Shown piece by piece: positions 59,001 to 64,000 of a DNA stretch of 64,000 nucleotides. Position 1 is the stretch's first letter. The number at the start of each line of letters is the position of its first letter. The DNA lies in the NCBI GenBank assembly GCA_013140455.1, contig JABFSU010000039.1, positions 1 through 64,000 of the forward strand, given 5' to 3'. The notes under the pieces are model-generated. The model had not been told where the DNA came from, made no database searches, and saw nothing but the letters and a program-made list of their open reading frames with translations. The translations under genes and the position numbers were made by a program. The stretch comes from Nitrospira sp. Lineage in GTDB: Bacteria; Nitrospirota; Nitrospiria; Nitrospirales; Nitrospiraceae.

Positions 59001-59981
59001 GAATTGCTCCTCCGACCAATCGGTCTTCCCGCTCTCGATATCCCATTCCCAGCTACCCAAATGGGCCAGCGCCTGGGCCTCCAGGAGATGATGGCGCTGA
59101 CGCTGTAAGGACTCGGCTGCCTGTTTCTGTTCCGAGACATCTCGGCCGACTCCCGTGATCCCGATGATCTCGCCGGTTTGGTCCCTGAGTGCCGCCCCGG
59201 TCCAATGGTAGGGAATGGTGTGGCCGGCCTTTGTCAGGAGATGTCCGTCGAGTTCAGCATGTCCTTCCGTGAAAGCCCGCTGAATCGCCTCGGCGGTCTG
59301 TGCTTGTTCGTCAACGGGGACAAACGCCAGCGCGGGTTTGTTGAGCAGTTCCTCCGGGCTGTATCCCGTGACGGCGGCGAGACGGCCATTCCAGCGTATC
59401 AGGTTGCCGCCGGTATCGAGCGTAAACATGATGTCGGGAACCGTCTCCGTGATGTTTTGGAGATCGGCGAGGGCCTGCAATCGTTCCTGCTCGATGCACT
59501 TTCGAGCCGTAATATCCCGGATGATACCGCACGTATAGCCTTTCCCCTCATGCTCAAGATAGGTCACTGAGGTTTCAACGGGAAACTCCCTTCCGTCCTT
59601 GCGGCGGTGAACGGATTCGTAGATAGCCGCCCCACCCTGCTTGATCTCATCGAGCCGGCGCTGGAAACGTTCCGGATCATGGTGCGGGGCAATATCGGCG
59701 ATGCGAAGGCCCAGGAGTTCTTCTCGCGAGTAGCCCAGCGACCGGCACACGGCGTCGTTGGCATAGATAAATCGTCTTGATTCATCGGCCCACAAGACGC
59801 CGTCCACGGCGTGATCGATCGCAAACTGTGTGAAGCGGAGTCGGCGCTCGGTCTCCCGCTGCGCCGCATCAGCCTGTTGCCGGGCCTGCACGGTCTGATC
59901 TCGTTCGGCCAATTCTCGTGCAAGGTCGGCGACCTGCGATCGCAGCGATTCAAGTTCGGGAAGATGTCCGGTGCTACTCAT
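52974..59981 (-). CDS. Giant cytoplasmic multi-PAS/GAF sensor histidine kinase (NarX-type core)
   Basis: 2335 residues, no membrane helix. An N-terminal coiled coil (LRSQVADLARELAERDQ) precedes 13 PAS domains with PAC motifs (roughly 50-1730), one GAF domain (about 1745-1890), two more PAS domains (to about 2145), then HisKA_3 with ERISQDLHDGILQSLYAVG (phospho-His) and an HATPase (NGRGFNPASMHGAGHGLTNMEAR). PAS units 1, 9 and 12 are near copies (TQF-x-IDHAVE and following), and 3, 4 and 6 form another group (GxWDWN/GSWEWD). The array therefore grew by internal duplication. It overlaps its response regulator gene. Ligands cannot be read; heme, flavin or small-molecule binding is possible for individual units. 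Confidence 0.9.
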   Translation of the reverse strand: MSSTGHLPELESLRSQVADLARELAERDQTVQARQQADAAQRETERRLRFTQFAIDHAVDGVLWADESRRFIYANDAVCRSLGYSREELLGLRIADIAPHHDPERFQRRLDEIKQGGAAIYESVHRRKDGREFPVETSVTYLEHEGKGYTCGIIRDITARKCIEQERLQALADLQNITETVPDIMFTLDTGGNLIRWNGRLAAVTGYSPEELLNKPALAFVPVDEQAQTAEAIQRAFTEGHAELDGHLLTKAGHTIPYHWTGAALRDQTGEIIGITGVGRDVSEQKQAAESLQRQRHHLLEAQALAHLGSWEWDIESGKTDWSEEQFRIFGHEPEAIAVTYDTFLAALLPDDHDRVLAAVNDALLGKCPLDLECRIVRPNGDIRVIHMRADVQRDATAHPIRMAGTALDITERKQAEEALRASEERWHLAIHGSNDGIWDWNIHTGEIFFSARWKAMRGFADHEVRNHIDEWRSRIHPDDLDRVLQSIDHYLAKQISAFCEEYRVQRKDGSYMWILDRGVALWAKDGTPVRMAGSETDISEHRQTLLQLEEQDTLLRSILDAEPECVKRVAADGTLLHMNKAGLGFIESDALEQVAGRSVYGLIAPESLEQFRRMHDAVIRGNPQTLEFQVVGLKGRRRWLETHAVPLSNPIEHRVEHLAVTRDVTERKQAEGALRTSQEKLQQALRASHTGLWDWNTDTNEASFSREWKYQLGYEETELTDTFESWESLLHPEDHDRVIAYVQAYLASPEGDYQQEFRLRHKDGSYRWIEARAAFVTETDGRRVRLLGSHTDITKRKWVELALRESEARTRSILETALDAVVSINESGQIIGWNPQAEVLFGYAPTEVLGRPLDETIIPARYRQAHTHGMNRMLQSDDGTAITRRFEFFALHQSGQEFPVEFAIAASQVDGQRMFTAFIRDISERKRAEEALRESEERYRTLVELSPSGVFVFSEGRTVYVNSMAMTLLGATGPNDILARSPFEFIHPNYHEDVTKNLRRVLAGEATVHRAERVYLKMDGTPIHVQVEAVRITWNGKPAIQGFFSDITERRQAERKLRLTQFTIDHAVEAIYWIDPQARIVDVNEAASEMLGFSKKDLCTMTIHDLNPNFQADMWPGFWAETQQRGTMVFETSHQTRDGRLLPVEIQVNYLSYEGQEFHCAFVRDITERKRAQEELRRSKTRLTYILESNPAVVYTRQVGNGWPFTFITPNVYELLGHTSIDILTNPDRLDQAIHPDDDRDMMTTGMPQLLSNGAQTFVYRLRRRDGRYCWIENRARLNDDGQGSLQIVGTMLDITQRKQAEEALTTSERQLRTVLDSLPIGVWFTDRTGKTLLANPAAKQIWSNIKQVGLQSQENPSGWWETLEPANEPHRWALSHALTTGEASLNETLDLEDIDGRRKTIRNTTVPVKDESGTTIGAVILNEDLTDLRRIQEALKLTQFSVDHAVEAFFWIGPDAKILHVNEAACRMLEYTSDELTNMTVHDIDPNFPLEAWAAHWEELKQTGALTFESKHWSRTGRVLDTEVTVNYLQYEGSEYNCAIIRDIGERKQAEEALRQSEERFRLLVEGAPLGITLLDEHFCYVKVNQAFCNLVGYREEEILGQTSALFIHSDNRTSNLAGAAEAHQGERASYRLEKRYIRKNKQPIWVTVNATSLPLRGNTDHHMIAIIEDITERKQLAEREASRVRQLKKLSELSMTLSGDPAVVFDQVVRIIGELFNVQVVCLSEIVGEELHFKSVYIDGQILRSKEHCPLAITPCATVAQAKDMRIFDRVMERFPQATFLKDHEAYMYCGFPALDSHGAVVAVTCLLDNNLHELAEEEHELLRIIGQRIAVEIERSRHISEKQQAEDALRQNHALLSAIMEATMDIVFVKDLEGRYLHMNPAGARVVGLPPQEIIGKDDDAIWPADLAACCKEADRQILSTGSAQTVEESTMAGGRRITYLTTKAPYRDAAGHMIGIIGVAHDISQIKQSEEDLRRSHAFIRQIIDTDPNFIFAKDREGHFTLVNKAVAEAYGTSVERLIGKTDADFNSNTRELEFFRKKDLEVLNSLREQFIAEEMITDSTGRTRWLQTVKRPILDESGQATMVLGASTDITERKRIEEALRQRERDLRTALDERERISQDLHDGILQSLYAVGLGLEACKPFMTQRHYKKAAASMDRAIGHLNHVMSEVRNFIAGLESQILQGSTFPMALRTMVLTLTADHPIPCTLTIDESLANTFSTEQALHLLNVVREALSNSLRHAGATKTTVSLKSLSRSIRLTIADNGRGFNPASMHGAGHGLTNMEARARKVGGRFAIRSVPQQGTRITIDLPKETGHAESESQHGSTAARR

Positions 59982-60455
59982 ATGGAAACTCCTTGGGGAA
60001 GGACGCGAAGTGGTACTGGTCCCGCAGAAAGACGGAGCCGTGATGTGCGCGGTGGCGATAGCTGACCGGTCGTGTTGTGGGGGTGTCGGAAATCAGCAAG
60101 GAGGAAGGTTGAAAAGCTGTCAGCTGTACGCGAATCGAGCAACCATGCCAACAAGTTCCAGGACTGTGGGTGCAGATCGGGTTGCCGGAACCGCATGCCG
60201 CACGCCCTCACCGGTGGTCCTGAGCCCAGCGTCAGGAGGGGGCTAGTGTCCTACGGAACAGTCCAGAAGTCCAGATCCAAATGGACCGAGTGGCAGCCTG
60301 CTCGTTTGCACAATCCGAGAGTTCATGGAGCGGTGCCGGGATTGCTGGTGTGAGTGGTGTCGAGGCCGGGCAGAACGGCGAGGTGTTTGAGTGCGAGATC
60401 TCACCCACCAGAGAGGCCTGCTTGTGAGGCGACTGTTCGGCGAGTGGGATAAAGT
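59982..60455. other. Intergenic region between the giant kinase and tRNA-Leu
   Basis: No convincing gene; track ORFs here run into the tRNA or are antisense shadows. It should contain the kinase promoter (minus strand), but no clear -35/-10 pair was found. A purine-rich AAGGAGGAAGG at about 60099 has no sensible start codon after it. Confidence 0.5.
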
Positions 60456-60539
60456 TGGTGCCGAAGGCGGGACTTGAACCCGCACGGCTTGCGCCACACG
60501 CCCCTCAAACGTGCGTGTCTGCCATTTCACCACTTCGGC
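60456..60539 (-). tRNA. tRNA-Leu (anticodon GAG)
   Basis: 84 nt with encoded CCA. The acceptor stem GCCGAAG/CTTCGGC pairs fully, the D-arm starts TGGTGAAATGG, and the anticodon stem CACGT/GCGTG has loop TTGAGGG (anticodon GAG). A long variable arm (TGGCGCAAGCCG) and T-arm GCGGGTTCAAGTCCCGC complete a class II leucine tRNA reading CUC/CUU. Its last 22 nt differ at one base from the att-like scar at 4480, so a closely related tRNA-Leu isoacceptor is the probable integration target there. Confidence 0.95.
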
Positions 60540-60547
60540 TACCGGGT

Positions 60548-60667
60548 AGGATGCTGAAAAAGCCTTCCAGCTTCGTTCTCACATCGTTCGGAGACTCCAC
60601 GTACGCATCCAGTACGCGTCGCCTCCTCACTCGTTGCGGCCTTGCTGGAAAGCTTTTTGAGCATCCT
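60548..60667. repeat. Imperfect palindromic intergenic repeat (about 120 bp)
   Basis: The left arm AGGATGCTGAAAAAGCCTTC and onward (60548-60571) matches the reverse complement of the right arm (60644-60667) at 22 of 24 positions. The interior is G+C-rich with smaller stem pieces (GTACGC...GTACGCG). It sits directly 5' of the tRNA and before the HAD gene. It resembles dispersed REP/MITE-like elements of environmental genomes; copy number cannot be judged from one window. Confidence 0.65.
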
Positions 60668-60821
60668 GCAGCTCGGCCATCGAACGACGAGGAAGGTCCG
60701 AGGGAGGCGCATTATAGAAGGCGGGCAAAATTCTTGTCAATAAAGGAGACGTCCGGTAGAATCGCCCCACTTTCACGCTGAGGTTCCCCTGTTTCCTTCT
60801 GTCGAGGAGATCGTCTGCACC

Positions 60822-61511
60822 ATGTCGGTCGCTTCCTCTGCATCCCAACGTCGGGTGGCCACGTCGATCGCCGCGTTTTTCGACGTCGACAATACGCTCT
60901 TGCCCGGCGAAGCCAGTGAGGTGGGATTTTTCCGCTGGCTGCGGCAACGTGGAGTGGTCGGCTGGCCGGAAGCCCGTGCAAGTGTGGCCTGGTGGCTGCG
61001 GCATCTCCCATCGCTGTCGCTGCAGCCACTGCGTGAACGCAAATTGTATCTGGCGGGAAAGCCTGCGCAAGTCATTGAGTCGTTGGGTGAAGAATTTTGT
61101 CGTGAAGCCCTCTGCCCGCGTGTGTCTCCCGCTGCCATGACGGCGATTGAGCGACATCGGAGTGAGGGGCATCTGGTGATTCTGCTGACGGGGTCGCTTG
61201 ATTTTCTGATGGAGCCCATCGCCGACTCTCTGCAAGTTGATCGGTGTGTCGCCAGTCAATTGGAACAGATGGAGGGGGTCTACACCGGTCAGGTGGTTCC
61301 TCCGCTGCCGTATGGTGAGGGAAAGCTCACCCATGTGCATCGGCTTGCGCAAGAGCTGGAATTGGATCTTGATGCCTGTTTTGCCTATGGCGACAGTCCG
61401 GGAGATCAGGCCGTCTTGACCGCCGTGGGGTATCCTACTGTGGTGAATCCGATTCGCGGCATGGGCCGCGTGGCTCGCCGTCACGGCTGGCCGGTGGTGT
61501 CTTGGCGATGA
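60822..61511 (+). CDS. HAD-IB family phosphatase
   Basis: 229 residues. Motif I FDVDNTLLPGEAS, motif II LLTGS, motif III Lys followed by FAYGDSPGDQAVL define an HAD subfamily IB hydrolase (phosphoserine-phosphatase-like; also seen beside lysophosphatidate acyltransferases). The nucleophile is the first Asp. Substrate not predictable. The stop overlaps the queE start by 4 nt. Confidence 0.85.
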   Translation: MSVASSASQRRVATSIAAFFDVDNTLLPGEASEVGFFRWLRQRGVVGWPEARASVAWWLRHLPSLSLQPLRERKLYLAGKPAQVIESLGEEFCREALCPRVSPAAMTAIERHRSEGHLVILLTGSLDFLMEPIADSLQVDRCVASQLEQMEGVYTGQVVPPLPYGEGKLTHVHRLAQELELDLDACFAYGDSPGDQAVLTAVGYPTVVNPIRGMGRVARRHGWPVVSWR

Positions 61512-62176
61512 ATGCTCCCCTCCAAACCCAGGAACAGACGCTCCGGGTGACTGAAATCTTTCATAGTATCCAAGGAGAGTCGACCTACGCGGGGCAGCCC
61601 TGCGTCTTCGTGCGGCTCACGGGTTGTCCGCTCCGGTGTACCTGGTGCGATACCGACTACAGTTTTTACGGCGGGACGACTTTCTCCATCGACAAGATTC
61701 TGAGCAAAGTTCGGGAGTATGGCTGTCAGCTGGTTGAAGTAACCGGCGGCGAGCCACTCGCGCAGCCGGCGGCGCTTCCACTGATTGCTCGTCTGTGCGA
61801 TGCCGGCTATACGGTCTTGATCGAAACCAGTGGTGCGATCGACGTGCAGCCGGTCGATCAACGGGCGACACTCATCCTGGACGTCAAATGTCCGGGGAGC
61901 GGCATGACTGATCGGATGCATTGGCCGAATCTCGACTGCCTGACAGCGAAGGACGAAGCGAAGTTCGTCCTGGCCTCGCGCGCGGATTACGAGTGGGCTC
62001 GCGGCATCGTGGCCCAATATCGTCTTACGGAGCGCTGTACGGTGTTATTCAGTCCGGTATTCGAGTCGCTGGATCTCCGCCCGCTCGCAGAGTGGATGCT
62101 GGCGGATCGGCTATCAGTAAGGTTTCAGTTGCAGATGCACAAATATATCTGGGCCCCGGATATGCGGGGCGTGTGA
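61508..62176 (+). CDS. queE: 7-carboxy-7-deazaguanine synthase
   Basis: 222 residues from the ATG at 61508, which overlaps the HAD stop; the track's TTG start is two codons upstream. EIFHSIQGESTYAGQPCVFVRL and the radical-SAM motif CPLRCTWCDTDY (C-x3-C-x2-C), followed by VEVTGGEPLAQ, are diagnostic. It forms the deazaguanine base of queuosine from CPH4. No other que genes are nearby in the window. Confidence 0.93.
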   Translation: MNAPLQTQEQTLRVTEIFHSIQGESTYAGQPCVFVRLTGCPLRCTWCDTDYSFYGGTTFSIDKILSKVREYGCQLVEVTGGEPLAQPAALPLIARLCDAGYTVLIETSGAIDVQPVDQRATLILDVKCPGSGMTDRMHWPNLDCLTAKDEAKFVLASRADYEWARGIVAQYRLTERCTVLFSPVFESLDLRPLAEWMLADRLSVRFQLQMHKYIWAPDMRGV

Positions 62177-62227
62177 CGAGTGTGTCGTTCAGCGTGTCAC
62201 GCACGACGATCAATGAAGGAGATGTGA

Positions 62228-63736
62228 ATGAAGATCATGCGAGTAGATGCACGGGCCGGGCGAGTGGAGACGGAGTCGACCGAGGTCTTGGTGTTGACCC
62301 ATTGCGAGGGTGACGTATTTTCGAAGCAGGCGACGATGATCGATAAATCGATGAACGGGGCCTTACGAGAGTTGCTGCAGTCGAAAGAATTTGAAGGCAA
62401 GGCCAATGAACTCGCCTTGGTGCATACCCAAGGGAAGGTGCCTGCCAAGCGGATTCTCCTGGTGGGGTTGGGGAAAGAGAAGGATGTGACGGTGGATCAG
62501 CTGCGGCAGGCCATGGGGCATGCGGTGAAGCGGGTACGCCAGGTCAAGGCGAGCTTCTTCACCGTCGCCGTTCCGTCCGTGACCCCGCAGGGCTCGTCCC
62601 ACGTTGAGGTGGCGCAGGCGATGGCGGAGGGGGCGATTCTGGGCAGCTACCAATTCACGGCCTATCGGAGCGAGGGGGCATCGGGAAAAGATGTGAAAGG
62701 AATTGCGCTCCTGGCGGCTCAGACGAGCGAGATCCGGTCGATTGCTGAGGGAATCCGGCGCGGTGTGGCGACTGCTGAAGCTGCCGTCCTGGTTCGGGAT
62801 CTGTGCAATCATCCGTCGAATGTGATGACGCCGACCAAGATCGCGAATGAGGCGAAGGCCATTGCCAAAGAACAGTCGCTGACGTTGAAGATTCTGGAGC
62901 AGAACGATATTGAAAAGCTGGGCATGGGGGCGCTGCTTGGCGTAGCGCGAGGCAGCCACGAGCCGCCGAAGTTCATTATTCTCGAATACAAGGGATCCAA
63001 GAAGAAGGACGACCGTCCGGTTGTGCTGGTGGGGAAGACGATCACGTTCGATACCGGCGGCATTTCCCTCAAGCCGGCGGAGAACATGGAGCATATGAAG
63101 GCGGACATGACCGGTGGCGCCGAGGTCCTGGCGTCGATCCGCGCGGCGGCCCGGTTGAAGCTGCCGCTTCATCTGATCAGCATTCTGCCGGTGGCTGAGA
63201 ACATGCCGGGCGGCCGGGCGATGAAGCCGGGCGATGTCGTCACGACGCTCTCTGGAAAGACCGTCGAAGTGCAGAACACGGACGCGGAAGGTCGTCTGAT
63301 TCTGGCCGATGCGCTGGCCTACGCTACCCGCTATAAACCGGCGGCGTTAATCGACATTGCGACACTCACGGGAGCCTGTGTGGTGGCGCTCGGACAATTT
63401 GCCATCGGGATGTTCGGAACCGATACAGGGGTGAAGGAGTCGGTGCGCAAAGCCGGTGTGCGTGCGGGCGAGCGTGTGTGGGAAATGCCGCTCTGGGATG
63501 AATACTTCGAGCAGCTGCGCAGCGATGTGGCCGATATGCGCAACATCGGGGGGCGTGGGGGCGGGATGATCACGGCCGCATTATTCTTGAGCAAGTTTGT
63601 GGGTGACTGTCCCTGGGTCCATCTCGATATCGCCAGCACGGACTGGAGCGAACGGGAGCGGGCCTATGTGCCCAAGGGTCCTTCGGGGATCGGCACACGA
63701 CTGCTGATTCAATATTTGATCGATCGAACGCTCTAG
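62228..63736 (+). CDS. pepA: Leucyl (cytosol) aminopeptidase, M17 family
   Basis: 502 residues, standard length. AAGGAG precedes the ATG. The catalytic domain (about 180-500) has VGKTITFDTGGISLKPAENM with the metal-binding Lys/Asp, KADMTGGAEV, the signature NTDAEGRLILADAL, and GACVVALGQFAIG. Binds two metals, works as a hexamer on N-terminal residues; some homologues also bind DNA. Separated from queE by about 50 nt. Confidence 0.95.
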   Translation: MKIMRVDARAGRVETESTEVLVLTHCEGDVFSKQATMIDKSMNGALRELLQSKEFEGKANELALVHTQGKVPAKRILLVGLGKEKDVTVDQLRQAMGHAVKRVRQVKASFFTVAVPSVTPQGSSHVEVAQAMAEGAILGSYQFTAYRSEGASGKDVKGIALLAAQTSEIRSIAEGIRRGVATAEAAVLVRDLCNHPSNVMTPTKIANEAKAIAKEQSLTLKILEQNDIEKLGMGALLGVARGSHEPPKFIILEYKGSKKKDDRPVVLVGKTITFDTGGISLKPAENMEHMKADMTGGAEVLASIRAAARLKLPLHLISILPVAENMPGGRAMKPGDVVTTLSGKTVEVQNTDAEGRLILADALAYATRYKPAALIDIATLTGACVVALGQFAIGMFGTDTGVKESVRKAGVRAGERVWEMPLWDEYFEQLRSDVADMRNIGGRGGGMITAALFLSKFVGDCPWVHLDIASTDWSERERAYVPKGPSGIGTRLLIQYLIDRTL

Positions 63737-63840
63737 CAGGATGATCACACTGGAGTTGGGACGTTACGAGGGATTGTGACTGTAGATGTTCAGAGAGCGG
63801 GGGTTTCCTCAATCTCCTAAATCGTGTGAGGGGCAGTGCG

Positions 63841-64000
63841 ATGTTGATGTCACGCGAGAAGATCGGCCAATTGTTCATGGTAGGGTTCGAGGGGACCTCG
63901 GTGACGCCCGACCTGGCGGCATTCATCAAGGAATACAAGCCGGGTGGCGTGATTCTTTTTTCGCGCAATCTTGAATCGATCGAGCAAATTGTCGAGTTGA
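63841..64000 (+). CDS. nagZ: Glycoside hydrolase family 3, beta-N-acetylhexosaminidase NagZ-like (cut by window end)
   Basis: First 53 codons only. REKIGQLFMVGFEG and KEYKPGGVILFSRNL are the standard opening blocks of NagZ-type GH3 enzymes, which remove GlcNAc from muropeptides during cell-wall recycling. The start at ATG 63841 follows AGGGG; ATG 63847 is an alternative. The catalytic residues lie beyond the window. Confidence 0.85.
   Translation, partial: MLMSREKIGQLFMVGFEGTSVTPDLAAFIKEYKPGGVILFSRNLESIEQIVEL

Noticed and set aside
60243-60533. 96-aa minus-strand ORF
   Set aside because: Its N-terminal half is simply translation of tRNA-Leu.
1-64000. CRISPR arrays or prophage structural genes
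   Set aside because: No regularly spaced repeat-spacer pattern, cas genes or phage structural genes were seen.

Overview
The window reads as chromosomal DNA of a Nitrospira-like bacterium (phylum Nitrospirota). This rests mainly on a complex I operon with two nuoM genes, plus the overall gene style: G+C-rich core genes, many PAS-type hybrid kinases and a cobalamin light-sensor cassette. It is an inference from gene content, not a database match.

Layout. (1) 1-4.5 kb is a visibly more A/T-rich accessory strip: the end of an IS3-family element, a serine-recombinase stump, a DUF4238 protein and a large SEC-C protein with a nuclease-like segment. It ends at a 22-bp copy of a tRNA 3' end that looks like an integration scar. 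(2) 4.6-9.4 kb holds a CarH/LitR-type MerR-B12 photoreceptor repressor. It is divergent from a promoter studded with ACATTGGAC repeats, which leads into a small zinc-ribbon protein, three secreted SUMF1/FGE-fold paralogues and a His-rich periplasmic protein. (3) 9.6-23.5 kb is a long, tightly packed plus-strand cluster: a second zinc-ribbon protein, an epimerase, membrane and secreted proteins, DNA photolyase, a DUF523-DUF1722 protein, a CbiX-type chelatase, two CFA-type lipid methyltransferases, DUF2878, DUF1295, DUF6134, lipocalin, an FAD oxidoreductase and DUF1365. Together these look like a light or singlet-oxygen response that repairs DNA and remodels membrane lipids. (4) 23.7-29.6 kb holds pyrE, a lipoprotein, a rhodanese, a phosphodiester-glycosidase-like protein and a set of two histidine kinases with a response regulator. 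(5) 29.7-43.4 kb is a minus-strand nuoABCDGIJKLMMN operon. It has two different nuoM genes and no nuoE, nuoF or nuoH. (6) 43.9-48.4 kb holds an OmpA-family protein, a PriA homologue whose ATPase motifs have decayed, and a membrane protein. (7) 48.5-60 kb holds two more kinase/regulator pairs, one of them a 2335-residue cytoplasmic kinase with about 15 PAS domains and a GAF domain. (8) 60.4-64 kb holds tRNA-Leu(GAG), a palindromic repeat, a HAD phosphatase, queE, pepA and the start of a nagZ-like gene.

How parts fit. CarH uses adenosylcobalamin to hold its targets off in the dark, and light releases it. Photolyase, lipid-modifying enzymes and a chelatase of the cobalamin/siroheme type next to such a regulator form a coherent photo-oxidative stress module. 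The complex I operon probably encodes a variant with an added pump-like subunit and no local NADH-input module. That would suit another electron donor or reverse electron flow, but NuoH at least must come from elsewhere.
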